From Methylorubrum thiocyanatum (GTDB lineage: Bacteria; Pseudomonadota; Alphaproteobacteria; Rhizobiales; Beijerinckiaceae): a stretch of DNA of 64,000 nt. The notes under the pieces are model-generated. The model did not search any database and was not told the DNA's origin. It saw nothing but the letters and a program-made list of their open reading frames with translations. This document shows positions 9,387 through 17,492 of this stretch, piece by piece. Numbering within the stretch: the stretch's first letter is position 1; each line of letters starts with the position of its first letter. A program made the position numbers and the translations under genes. The stretch lies in assembly GCA_014138645.1 (NCBI GenBank), contig JACJIB010000009.1, positions 62,001-126,000 of the forward strand, read 5' to 3'.

Positions 9387-9854
9387 ATGAAGAACAAGAG
9401 GACGAGCCTCGTCCACCTGATCTACTTCTCGCGCCTGACCCTGTCGAACGAGCCGGCCCTGCGCGCCAAGCAGATCGGCGACATCACGCGCCAGGCGCAG
9501 AAGAAGAACGAGTTCGCCGTGATCACGAGCTTCCTGATCATCGACCAGAACTTCGCGATCCAGGTCATCGAGGGCGAGCGCCAGTCCGTCAACGAGACCT
9601 TCCAGCGGGTGGCCGCGGACTCGCGGCACCGCGACGTCCAGATCGTCGAGTGGCGCGAGATTGCCAAGCGCGAGTTCGTCACCTCGTTCACGACCGTGAG
9701 CCGCACGGCCGCCAACGAGCCGCACTTCGCCAAATCGGGACTGCTGCCGATGCTGCAGCGGGGCACGCCCAAGGGCAGCGCGATCCACGGGCTGGCCGTC
9801 ACCCTCCAAGCCGAATCGATGGCCAAGCAGGGCATCGACCATCTGTTCGTTTGA
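9387..9854 (+). CDS. BLUF-domain blue-light photoreceptor
   Basis: A short single-domain BLUF protein of 155 residues that should bind FAD and sense blue light. Recognisable family features are the flavin-site Tyr in HLIYFSR (Y13), Asn in KKNEFAVITSF (N41), Gln in NFAIQVIEGER (Q59), and the DSRHRDVQIVEWREIAKREF stretch. The semi-conserved Trp/Met after REF seems to be missing. There is no fused output domain, so the signal must pass to a partner. The receiver gene and the GGDEF-EAL gene just downstream are the obvious candidates. ATG 9387 is chosen because the family homology begins there. Confidence 0.85.
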   Translation: MKNKRTSLVHLIYFSRLTLSNEPALRAKQIGDITRQAQKKNEFAVITSFLIIDQNFAIQVIEGERQSVNETFQRVAADSRHRDVQIVEWREIAKREFVTSFTTVSRTAANEPHFAKSGLLPMLQRGTPKGSAIHGLAVTLQAESMAKQGIDHLFV

Positions 9855-9857
9855 GCG

Positions 9858-9881
9858 GGCGGGCACCCTTAAGCCCGCCCT
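9858..9881 (+). terminator. GC hairpin between BLUF gene and receiver gene
   Basis: GGGCGGGC at 9858-9865 pairs with GCCCGCCC at 9874-9881 around an 8-nt loop, immediately after the BLUF stop. There is no T-run, so it may be an attenuator or an mRNA end stabiliser rather than a full terminator. Confidence 0.4.
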
Positions 9882-9914
9882 CCCGAGAACTGTTGAGATA
9901 TCACCTCGGACGCC

Positions 9915-10367
9915 ATGAGCGACACGCTTCCCATCCTCATCGTCGATGACCAGCCCAAGCTCCTGCGGCTGATCATCGAGCTGATGACCCGCCTCGGCTT
10001 CCCCGACGTCGAGGGCGTGTCGGACGCCACCGAGGCCCTCGGCCGCATGCGGGAGCGCCGCTACGCCCTCGTCATCTCCGATCTCGCCATGGAGCCGATG
10101 GACGGGCTCCAGCTCCTGCGGGAGATCCGGGCCGACGACAGCCTGATGAACACGCCCTTCATCCTCACCGAGACCTCGTTCGACTTCGAGGACATCAACC
10201 ACGCCCATGTCGCGGGCGCCGACGCCTTCATCCTCAAGCCGTTCGACATCAACCTCCTGAAGACCAAGCTGAAGCAGGTGCTCAACCGCAAGCCCCGCCG
10301 CCGCGAGGCCCCCCTGCCGGCCGAATCGACCCTGAGCCAAGAGTTTCCGCTGCTCGGGAAGTTCTGA
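9915..10367 (+). CDS. Single-domain response regulator (CheY-like receiver)
   Basis: A 150-residue receiver domain without an output domain. The acidic pair is D11-D12 (ILIVDDQPK), the phospho-acceptor is D56 (ALVISDLAMEPMDG), and the conserved Lys is K108 (AFILKPFD), so it should be phosphorylatable. A 30-residue basic, proline-containing tail follows the domain. It sits between a BLUF photoreceptor and a GGDEF-EAL protein and close to flagellar genes, which suggests signalling to motility or cyclic-di-GMP turnover (inference). No cognate kinase is adjacent. Confidence 0.9.
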   Translation: MSDTLPILIVDDQPKLLRLIIELMTRLGFPDVEGVSDATEALGRMRERRYALVISDLAMEPMDGLQLLREIRADDSLMNTPFILTETSFDFEDINHAHVAGADAFILKPFDINLLKTKLKQVLNRKPRRREAPLPAESTLSQEFPLLGKF

Positions 10368-10477
10368 CCCGGGCTGGGCTCGCCCTGCAGAAAACGACCT
10401 GTAGTTGGTTTCCCGTCAGGCACTCTTAACCGGAAGCGGGCATTCTCCCCGGGAAAGAGAAGAAGGTCGGGTCACCG

Positions 10478-12535
10478 ATGCAGGGGAAGGCCGAACGTCA
10501 GGGAACCGCGGACCGCCGGCCGGCTTCGCGGGGCGGGGAGGGTGATCGGGAGACGCTGCGGGGATCGGTGGGTCGCGACGTGCGGCGCGCGGGGCTGGCG
10601 GTGTGCCTGATCGTCGCTGCATCCGCCGCCGTCGCGCTGGGGGCCGTCTTCCTGTCCATGCCGGGCCTGGGGGCCGCGACCGTCCTCGCCGCCGCCACGG
10701 CCCTTGTCCTCGTCTCCCTCGCACTGCTCCGGCTCGCCCGCCGCCTCGACGGAGCGATGCGGGCCGCCGAAGACTCCGCCGCGATGTGCGCCGAAACGAC
10801 GGCCCTGACGGTCGCGGCCGACATCGCGGTCCTGAAGCGCAGCGAGGCAGTGCTGAGCGAGCGCATCGCCCGGCTGAACGCGGCGCTCGATACCCTGTCC
10901 CTGGGCTTTCTGCTCTACGACCGCGATCACCGGCTGCTGGTGGTCAACCGCCGCTATCACGAGATCTACCGCCTGCCTTCGGGCGCCGTGACGCCCGGCA
11001 TGTCGGCGCGGGAGGTGCTGCGCCGGAACGTCCAGGCCGGAAGCGAGGCGGAGCGGAGCGAGGCCGAGCAGCTCGCCGAGATCGGCGCGCTGATGGGGTC
11101 CGGCGCCGCGCCGGCCCAGATCCAGCATCTCCCCGACGGCCGCGTCGTCGCCGTCGAGATCCAGCCGATCGACGGCGGCGGCTTCGTGGCGATCTACGAG
11201 GAGGCGACCGAACGCTGGAATGCCGAGGCCCGCATCGCCCACATGGCCCGGCACGACGCCGTGACCGACCTGCCCAACCGCGTGCTGCTGCGCGAACGGA
11301 TCGAGGGGGCGATCACCCAGGCCCGGCGCGAGACCGGCTTCGCCATGCTCTGTCTCGACCTCGACAACTTCAAGCAGGTGAACGACACCCTCGGCCACGC
11401 CGTCGGCGACGAGTTGCTCAGGGCGGTGGCCCACCGGCTCAGGGCCTGTGTGCGCGAGGTCGACACCGTCGCCCGGCTCGGCGGCGACGAGTTCGCGATC
11501 ATCCAGGCCGCGGTCACGACGCCGGCCGATGCCGCGACCCTGGCCCAGCGCATCCTCGACGTGGTGAGCGCCCCCTACGCGCTCACCCACCATTCCGTCA
11601 TCGTCGGCGTCAGCATCGGCATCGCGCTCGCGCCCGGCGACGGGCTGGAGGCCGAGCGCCTGATGCAATGCGCCGACGTCGCCCTGTACCGCGCCAAGGG
11701 CGACGGGCGCGGCGTGTTCCGGTTCTTCGAGGCGGAGATGGATGCCCGGCTCCAGGCCCGGCGCTCCCTCGAACTCGACCTGCGCGCCGCCTTCGAGGCG
11801 GAGGCGTTCGACCTGCACTACCAGCCGATCTACGACCTCTCGGCGGAGCGCATCTGCGGCTTCGAGGCGTTGCTGCGCTGGACCCATCCGACCCGCGGCC
11901 GGGTCTCGCCCGCCGAGTTCGTGCCGCTCGCCGAGGAGATCGGCCTCATCGTGCCGCTGGGCGAGTGGGTGCTGCGCCGCGCCTGCCGCGAGGCCGCCGG
12001 CTGGCCCGAGGGCCTCAAGGTCGCGGTCAACGTCTCGGCGGCGCAGTTCACCTCGAGCGCGCTGATCGGGACGGTGAAGGCGGCCCTGGCCGAGAGCGGC
12101 CTGCCCGCCCGCCGCCTCGAACTGGAGATCACCGAGAGCGTGCTGCTCGTCAACGGCAGCGCCACGGTCGCGATCCTGCACGGGCTGCGCAACCTGGGCA
12201 CGCGCATCGCCATGGACGATTTCGGCACCGGCTATTCCAGCCTGAGCTACCTGCGCAGCTTCCCCTTCGACAAGATGAAGGTCGATCAGTCCTTCACCCG
12301 TGACCTGACGGTGGAGCAGGGCTCCGGCTTCATCGTGCGGGCGGTGGTCAGCCTCGCCTCCAGCCTCGGCATGACGACGACGGCGGAAGGCGTCGAGACG
12401 CCGGAACAGCTCGCCTGGCTGCGCGAGGAGGGCTGCGACGAGGTGCAGGGCTACCTGTTCAGCCCGCCCGTGCCGGCCTGTGCGCTGCCGGCCCTGCTCG
12501 AAACCTGGAACGGGCGGACGCGCCGCGCCGCGTGA
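10478..12535 (+). CDS. Membrane GGDEF-EAL cyclic-di-GMP protein with PAS domain
   Basis: 685 residues. Two hydrophobic segments at about 30-50 and 62-80 anchor it in the membrane. A PAS-like domain (about 125-245, with GFLLYDRDHRLLVVNRRYHE) precedes a GGDEF domain with an intact RLGGDEFA motif near 333-340 and an EAL domain starting near 430. The EAL residues needed for phosphodiesterase activity appear present: EALLRW, NVSAAQF, EITES, DDFGTGYSS, KVDQSF, EGVET and VQGYLF. Both domains could therefore be active, or GGDEF could regulate EAL. It lies about 110 bp behind the receiver gene and is convergent with dusA. Confidence 0.93.
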   Translation: MQGKAERQGTADRRPASRGGEGDRETLRGSVGRDVRRAGLAVCLIVAASAAVALGAVFLSMPGLGAATVLAAATALVLVSLALLRLARRLDGAMRAAEDSAAMCAETTALTVAADIAVLKRSEAVLSERIARLNAALDTLSLGFLLYDRDHRLLVVNRRYHEIYRLPSGAVTPGMSAREVLRRNVQAGSEAERSEAEQLAEIGALMGSGAAPAQIQHLPDGRVVAVEIQPIDGGGFVAIYEEATERWNAEARIAHMARHDAVTDLPNRVLLRERIEGAITQARRETGFAMLCLDLDNFKQVNDTLGHAVGDELLRAVAHRLRACVREVDTVARLGGDEFAIIQAAVTTPADAATLAQRILDVVSAPYALTHHSVIVGVSIGIALAPGDGLEAERLMQCADVALYRAKGDGRGVFRFFEAEMDARLQARRSLELDLRAAFEAEAFDLHYQPIYDLSAERICGFEALLRWTHPTRGRVSPAEFVPLAEEIGLIVPLGEWVLRRACREAAGWPEGLKVAVNVSAAQFTSSALIGTVKAALAESGLPARRLELEITESVLLVNGSATVAILHGLRNLGTRIAMDDFGTGYSSLSYLRSFPFDKMKVDQSFTRDLTVEQGSGFIVRAVVSLASSLGMTTTAEGVETPEQLAWLREEGCDEVQGYLFSPPVPACALPALLETWNGRTRRAA

Positions 12536-12572
12536 CGCGGCGTCACGTCTTGAGACGCGCCGCGGGGCGGTC

Positions 12573-13607
12573 TCAGGCCGCCTCGGAATCCGGCGCTCGG
12601 ACCGGCGCACGCTCCCGCGACACCTTCGCCACCGCCTCGCGCAGGGTCGCGAGATCCGCCTCCGCCGCCATGCCGGCAGTGGCCAGATGCCGGCGATAGG
12701 CCCGTGCCCCCGGACGTCCGTTGAACAGGCCGAGCATGTGCCGGGTATAGGCGTGAAGCCGCAGGCCCCGTTCGAGCCCCGCCGCGACCACGGGCTCGAA
12801 CGCCTCGACCGCGGCGAAGGCGTCGGCGGCGGGCGCGGCCTCGCCGAACAGTTCGGGATCGACGTCGAGCAGCAGCGCCGGCTCGGTATAGGCGGCGCGC
12901 CCGATCATCACCCCGTCGACCTCGATGAGCCGGGCCTTCGCCGCGGCGATGTCGGCGATCCCGCCATTGACCGCGATCGGCAGGTCGGGGCGGACTTGCT
13001 TCAGCCGGGCGACGCGGCCGTAATCGAGGGGCGGAACGTCCCGGTTCTCCCGCGGCGAGAGGCCCTTGAGCCACGCCTTGCGGGCATGGACGATGAGCCC
13101 GTCGACCCCCGCCGCGACCACGGCGCCGGCCACAGCGTCGAGGGCTTCCTCGATATCCTGATCATCGACGCCCAGGCGGCACTTGACGGTCACCGGCACG
13201 GCGACGGCGGCCTTCATCGCCGCCACGCACTCGCCGACCAAGCCCGGCTCGCGCATCAGGCAGGCCCCGAAGCGCCCCTCCTGCACCCGGTCCGAGGGAC
13301 AGCCGACATTGAGGTTGATCTCGGCATAGCCGTAATCGGCCGCGATCCGCGCCGCCGCGGCGAGATCGTGCGGGTTCGAGCCGCCGAGCTGCACCGCGAC
13401 CGGCTGCTCGCCGGCATCGAAGCCGAGCAGCCGCTCCCGGTCCCCGTGCAGCACCGCACCGGTCGTGACCATCTCCGTATAGAGCCGGGCACGGCGCGAG
13501 AGGGCGCGGTGGAACGTGCGACACTGCCGGTCGGTCCAATCCATCATCGGCGCCACGGAGAAGCGCCATCCGCTCAGAGCGTTCAGTTTTTCAGCCGGCG
13601 TCGACAC
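12573..13607 (-). CDS. dusA: tRNA-dihydrouridine synthase DusA
   Basis: Flavoenzyme that reduces uridine in the tRNA D-loop. Motifs seen: the FMN-binding start FSVAPMMDWTDRQCR, the catalytic-Cys loop LNVGCPSDRVQ, KCRLGVDD, the FMN-site HARKAWLKGLSP and the insert GLFNGRPGARAYRRHL typical of DusA rather than DusB/C. The GTG at 13607 is chosen since it puts the N-terminus a few residues before the conserved SGWRFSVAPMMDWTD. A longer in-frame extension to 13757 is proline/arginine-rich and has no family support. This gives about 344 residues. Confidence 0.92.
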   Translation of the reverse strand: MSTPAEKLNALSGWRFSVAPMMDWTDRQCRTFHRALSRRARLYTEMVTTGAVLHGDRERLLGFDAGEQPVAVQLGGSNPHDLAAAARIAADYGYAEINLNVGCPSDRVQEGRFGACLMREPGLVGECVAAMKAAVAVPVTVKCRLGVDDQDIEEALDAVAGAVVAAGVDGLIVHARKAWLKGLSPRENRDVPPLDYGRVARLKQVRPDLPIAVNGGIADIAAAKARLIEVDGVMIGRAAYTEPALLLDVDPELFGEAAPAADAFAAVEAFEPVVAAGLERGLRLHAYTRHMLGLFNGRPGARAYRRHLATAGMAAEADLATLREAVAKVSRERAPVRAPDSEAA

Positions 13608-13821
13608 GTGCGCCCTGTCTACAATTCGATGCCGACCCGCGACCGGCGGTGGAGACCGATGCGCGGGAGGTGGCCGGTCGGCCGCGCGCGAGCGGGGGCC
13701 ATTCCTCTGGAAGGATGGACGCGATGGCCTCCGATACCACGCATCGGCCGGCCTCAAAAGGCACTCTCCCGACGGGAGGGGCCGGCGGCTTCCGGCGCCC
13801 GGCCTCCGAAGAGAGGATCGG

Positions 13822-14022
13822 TCAGGCCGGTCCCGAAGCGCGCCGGTGCACCCGCTCGTCGGCGGCGATCACGGCATCGACCGCGCGTTCGGCGAGGGCG
13901 CGGGCGACGTCATGGGGCAGCCGGCCGTTGAGCGGCAGCTGTCTGTCGGTGAGCGTCTGCTGAGCGATGACGGCCGCGGCGGCTCTGATCCGGTCTTCGC
14001 GGCTTGCCTGAGCCTGCTGCAC
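13822..14022 (-). CDS. Small hypothetical protein (66 aa)
   Basis: A soluble, Ala/Arg-rich, helix-forming protein starting at GTG 14022, with GGGAGG six nt upstream, which is the main support for a real gene. It contains IRAAAAVIAQQTLTDRQLP and PHDVARALAERAVDAVI. I do not recognise the family. It lies alone between dusA and a 50-residue ORF on the same strand. Two ATG codons (14025-14027 region) sit just upstream but out of frame. Confidence 0.6.
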   Translation of the reverse strand: MQQAQASREDRIRAAAAVIAQQTLTDRQLPLNGRLPHDVARALAERAVDAVIAADERVHRRASGPA

Positions 14023-14283
14023 ATCATCCTCCCGATGCGAGGGTATTCCGATCGCGATCCCGGCAGCGTGTCACGGCTCGTCGGGCCATGGAAGCAGGAT
14101 CGGCGATCGAGGTCGCTGAAGAGGGGCGATGTCTAGGCGACATCCGGCTCGGGTGCCAGCCCGATCGCCGGGCGGGATCGGTGCGCCCCTGCATCACCGT
14201 GGGACCGCGGCGGGCTCGCCGTACCCGGCCTCGACAAAGGCGCGGCGAAACTCCGCCGATCGACGGTGCGTTGCGGCGGCCGG

Positions 14284-14436
14284 CTAGGACGCGGGCGGTG
14301 TGCGCTCGCCGTGGAGCCGGAGGAAGGCCTCTGCGAAGGCTTCGGCGTCTTCCTTGCTCAGGCCGGTGATGACGAGGCCCTGGGCGGTCACCGCCCAGAG
14401 GCCGTCGTCGTTCTGAACGACGTTGATGGCAGCCAC
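14284..14436 (-). CDS. Small hypothetical protein (50 aa)
   Basis: Starts at GTG 14436 with GGGAGA about seven nt upstream. The product contains NVVQNDDGLWAVTAQGLVIT followed by GLSKEDAEAFAEAFLRLHGE: a beta-hairpin-like first half and an amphipathic helix. The protein-like composition and good ribosome binding site support it despite the short length. It lies 120 bp downstream of ureE on the same strand, so the two may be co-transcribed. Function unknown. Confidence 0.65.
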   Translation of the reverse strand: MAAINVVQNDDGLWAVTAQGLVITGLSKEDAEAFAEAFLRLHGERTPPAS

Positions 14437-14556
14437 GGCGTTCTCCCGGATGGGGACTGCGGGATCAACCAGCCCGCGCCGCTCCCTGTTCCGGGCGGGG
14501 CCGGACGGGCCCTGTGCCCGCGCCGCTCCTCCGATCTGCGACGGCGTCCGGGCCGC

Positions 14557-15210
14557 TTAATGCTCGTGGCGATGATCGTGCCCGCAGCCGCAGCCGCCAT
14601 GGGCATGGTCGTGCCCGTGATCGTGTCCGTGATCGTGTGCGTGGCTATGCCCATGGCTGTGCCCTTGGTCATGGCTATGGTCGTGCTTGTGCTCATGCGC
14701 GTGTTCATGCGCGTGCTCATGGCCGTGACCGGCTTCGGCCTGGGTGTCGTGGCCGTGATGATGGTGGTCATGGCCGCACTGGCTGTGATCGTGGGCCGCC
14801 TTCTCCGGCTTGAACGGGCGGTTCACGGCGGTGGCGGTGCAGCCGGCGCCGCGCACCAGTTCGGCCGCGCGCGCCGGCACGTAGAGGACGTCCGCCCCGA
14901 CTTCGGCGGGCACGTGCTCGCCGCCGAGCTGCCAGGCGAGGCGCAGCAGGCGGGCGGGGTTGCCGGCGCGCACTTCCAACAGCGCCTCCTCCGCGGCGCG
15001 CACGCCGACGAGGCGCCCGTCCTCGAGCTTCAGCGCATCGCCGTCCTCCAGGCCGGCGGCGCGGTCCAGGGCGAGATCGACGGCCAGTCCGCCCGCCGTG
15101 GTGAGGTGCGCGTGCGCCCGTCCCCGGGCGACATGGTCGAGGGTCACCGTATCGACGACGAGATCGGGCCGGACGGCGGCCTTGCGGACGATCAGGCTGG
15201 CTTTGGGCAT
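14557..15210 (-). CDS. ureE: UreE-like nickel chaperone with very His-rich tail
   Basis: The first 140 residues resemble UreE, the nickel-binding urease accessory protein: an N-terminal barrel-like domain with HAHLTTAGGLAVDLALDR and LEDGDALKLEDGRLVGV, then a ferredoxin-like domain with ADVLYVPARAAELVRG. The last 77 residues hold about 33 His in HDH, HGH and HEHAHEH repeats plus a CGCG motif, consistent with metal binding or storage. ATG 15210 (MPKASLIV) is chosen at the start of family homology. No urease structural gene or other ure gene is nearby, which is unusual. Confidence 0.85.
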   Translation of the reverse strand: MPKASLIVRKAAVRPDLVVDTVTLDHVARGRAHAHLTTAGGLAVDLALDRAAGLEDGDALKLEDGRLVGVRAAEEALLEVRAGNPARLLRLAWQLGGEHVPAEVGADVLYVPARAAELVRGAGCTATAVNRPFKPEKAAHDHSQCGHDHHHHGHDTQAEAGHGHEHAHEHAHEHKHDHSHDQGHSHGHSHAHDHGHDHGHDHAHGGCGCGHDHRHEH

Positions 15211-15441
15211 GGTGGTCCTCGGTCCATGGGCCCGTCGGCTACGGGCCGAAACCGGGCGATTTTGCAACAGGCGCGCCCTCAGATGGCAGGCACAGGGCGA
15301 AAAGTCATGCTCGGATGCAACCCGCCCCAATCTTGGCCGTTTCATGTGCCGACGATGGCAGCCGGTGACAAACCAAGGCCAAACGGTGCCCCGCGCCGGC
15401 AGAAGGCCCGATCGCCGATGCACAAGGGAGTTCGGACCACC

Positions 15442-15711
15442 ATGAAGAGACTCATTGCCGCCGCCCTCGCGGGCAGCCTCGCGCTCTCGCTCGGTGCCTG
15501 CAATACGCCTCAGGATCGCGCCCTGGGCGGCGCCGCTCTCGGCGCGGGCCTCGGTGCGGCGGTCGGCGGCCTCGCCACGGGCCGCGCGGGCGGCGCCCTG
15601 GCCGGTGCGGCCATCGGCGGCGCGGGCGGTGCCATCGCCGGCGCCGCGACGGCGCCGCGCTGCCCCTACGGCACCTTCCGCGACGAGTACGGCAACGTCT
15701 ACTGCCGCTGA
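15442..15711 (+). CDS. Glycine-zipper lipoprotein (89 aa)
   Basis: The signal peptide MKRLIAAALAGSLALSLGAC ends in a lipobox-like LGAC. It is followed by a glycine-zipper segment with GXXXG repeats (GGAALGAGLGAAVGGL, later GGALAGAAIGGAGGAIAG) and a short C-terminus containing CPYGTFRDEYGNVYC. Such proteins insert in or contact the outer membrane; the exact role is unknown. A strong terminator follows, so it is probably a single-gene transcript. Confidence 0.85.
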   Translation: MKRLIAAALAGSLALSLGACNTPQDRALGGAALGAGLGAAVGGLATGRAGGALAGAAIGGAGGAIAGAATAPRCPYGTFRDEYGNVYCR

Positions 15712-15730
15712 TCGCGACACCATGGCTGCG

Positions 15731-15768
15731 GAAAGGGCCGGGGCGGTGAGCCCCGGCCCTTTCCTTTT
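15731..15768 (+). terminator. Intrinsic terminator after the glycine-zipper lipoprotein
   Basis: A perfect 14-bp stem (15731-15744 with 15750-15763), 5-nt loop, then CTTTT. One of the clearest terminators in the window. Confidence 0.9.
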
Positions 15769-15925
15769 GAGGTCGGTTAAAGCACCGGGCTTGCGCCGCG
15801 ATACGCTTTGCGGCGTTAAGCCGTGAGCGACGCTCCCGCCCAATGACCTCGGAACCGCCCTTGCCTGCGCCTCTACCCGCACTGGATCTCGTCCGCCTCC
15901 GCCCCCTCGCCGCGGGCGGTGCCCG

Positions 15926-16651
15926 ATGAGCACCGGCCTGTGGGGTAAGATCGGCGGGGCCGGGATCGGCGTGCTGGTCGGCGGACCGATCGGGGCGCTG
16001 GTCGGCGGGGTCGCCGGGCACTTCCTCGTCGATCGCCAGGGCGCGCCCTTCGGGCCGACGCCGCGGGACGTGGTGTTCACGACGGGGCTGGTGGCGCTCG
16101 CGGCCAAGATGGCGAAGTCCGACGGCGTCGTGACCGAGTCCGAGGTCCGGGCCTTCGAGCGCGTGGTGCAGGTCGAGCCCGAGGCGCGGGCGGGCGTGCA
16201 GCGCCTGTTCGATCTCGCCAAGGCGACGACCGACGGCTTCGAGGCCTATGCCGGGCAGCTCGCCACGACCTTCGGCGAGGAGCCGGCGCTGCTCGAGGAC
16301 GTGCTCGACGGCCTGTTCCACATCGCCACCGCCGACGGGGCCATTCACGAGGGCGAGGAGCGCTACCTGCGCGCGGTGGCCGGGATCTTCGGCCTCGACG
16401 AGGCGGGCTTCCGCCGGATCGCCGCCCGGCATGTGCGGCTCGCCGACGATCCCTACCTCGTGCTCGGCCTCGACGCCTCGACCGATGCGGCCGCCCTCAA
16501 GGCGCAGTACCGCCGCTTGGTGGCCGAGAACCACCCCGACCGGGCGCTGGCCCGCGGCCTGCCGCCGGAGGCGGTGGCGATCGCCACGCGCCGGCTCGCC
16601 GCCATCAACGCCGCCTGGGATCGGATCGCCGCCGAGCGGGGTCTGACGTGA
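15926..16651 (+). CDS. DjlA-type TerB/J-domain co-chaperone
   Basis: 241 residues. A glycine-rich hydrophobic N-terminal segment (IGVLVGGPIGALVGGVAGHF) could be a membrane anchor. It is followed by a TerB-like helical domain (about 45-160, with AKMAKSDGVVTESEV and ATADGAIHEGEERYL) and a C-terminal J domain with the HPD motif in VAENHPDRALARG (about residue 202). The order matches DjlA, a membrane-bound DnaK co-chaperone. Its stop overlaps the GTG of the amidase gene, so translation is probably coupled. Two tiny ORFs chain into its start (see findings). Confidence 0.88.
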   Translation: MSTGLWGKIGGAGIGVLVGGPIGALVGGVAGHFLVDRQGAPFGPTPRDVVFTTGLVALAAKMAKSDGVVTESEVRAFERVVQVEPEARAGVQRLFDLAKATTDGFEAYAGQLATTFGEEPALLEDVLDGLFHIATADGAIHEGEERYLRAVAGIFGLDEAGFRRIAARHVRLADDPYLVLGLDASTDAAALKAQYRRLVAENHPDRALARGLPPEAVAIATRRLAAINAAWDRIAAERGLT

Positions 16652-17400
16652 GCTTTTCCCCGGACAGCTCTCTGGTGCGGGACGTCGTCGCCTCGCCCAA
16701 CCGCGGGGCGCGCGTCGGGGACAGCCTCGACATGCTGATCCTGCACTACACCGGCATGCCGACGGCGCAGGGCGCGCTGGAGCGCCTGTGCGATCCCTCC
16801 GCCGAGGTTTCGGCGCACTACTTCGTGTTCGAGGACGGGCGCGTCGTACAGATGGTGCCGGAGGCCGACCGGGCCTGGCATGCCGGGGCGGCGGCCTGGG
16901 CGGGGACGCGCGACATCAACTCGCGATCCATCGGCATCGAGATCGCCCATCCCGGCCATGCCGGCGGGCTTCCGCCCTATCCGGAGGTGCAGATCGCGGC
17001 GGTCACGCGGCTGGCCCGCGACATCGTCGTCCGTCGGGCGATCCCGGCCCCCCGCGTGCTCGCCCATTCCGACGTGGCCCCCGCCCGCAAGGAGGATCCG
17101 GGCGAGAACTTTCCCTGGGAACGCTTGGCGCAGGAGGGGGTCGGGCACTGGGTGCCGCCGGCGCCGGTGCGCGACGGGCGCTTCCTCGCCATGGGCGAGA
17201 CCGGCCAGCCTGTCGAGGCCCTGCAGGCCATGCTCGCCCTCTACGGCTACGCGCAGCCGGTCACCGGCCAGTTCGACGCGGCGACGGGCGCGGTCGTCAC
17301 CGCCTTCCAGCGCCATTTCCGGCCGGCGCGCATCGACGGCGTCGCCGATTCCTCGACGATCACGACCCTGCGCGACCTCATCGCCGCCCAGCCGGTCTGA
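16648..17400 (+). CDS. N-acetylmuramoyl-L-alanine amidase, AmiD-like, with peptidoglycan-binding domain
   Basis: A zinc amidase that cuts the MurNAc-L-Ala bond. Amidase_2 domain: first zinc ligand in LILHYTGM, AHYFVFEDGRVVQMVPE, SIGIEIAHPGH, and the last ligand in LAHSDVAPARKEDPGE. The C-terminal 65 residues form a PG_binding_1 domain (VEALQAMLALYGYAQPVTGQ to VTAFQRHF). No clear signal peptide is seen, so it may act on cytoplasmic anhydro-muropeptides like AmpD, or depend on another route. Starts at GTG 16648 within the overlap with the DjlA-like gene. Confidence 0.9.
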   Translation: MSFSPDSSLVRDVVASPNRGARVGDSLDMLILHYTGMPTAQGALERLCDPSAEVSAHYFVFEDGRVVQMVPEADRAWHAGAAAWAGTRDINSRSIGIEIAHPGHAGGLPPYPEVQIAAVTRLARDIVVRRAIPAPRVLAHSDVAPARKEDPGENFPWERLAQEGVGHWVPPAPVRDGRFLAMGETGQPVEALQAMLALYGYAQPVTGQFDAATGAVVTAFQRHFRPARIDGVADSSTITTLRDLIAAQPV

Positions 17401-17492
17401 ACGCTGCCGGGAAAGTTCGGAAAGATTTTCGGCCGCCCGGCGTTTCGTCGCCACCGTCATCGGCGGAGGCGCGTCGGACCCCGTTTCCCTTC

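Noticed and set aside
13516..14136. 206-codon plus-strand frame across the dusA start region
   Set aside because: Arg/Gly-rich shadow frame overlapping dusA; no motifs.
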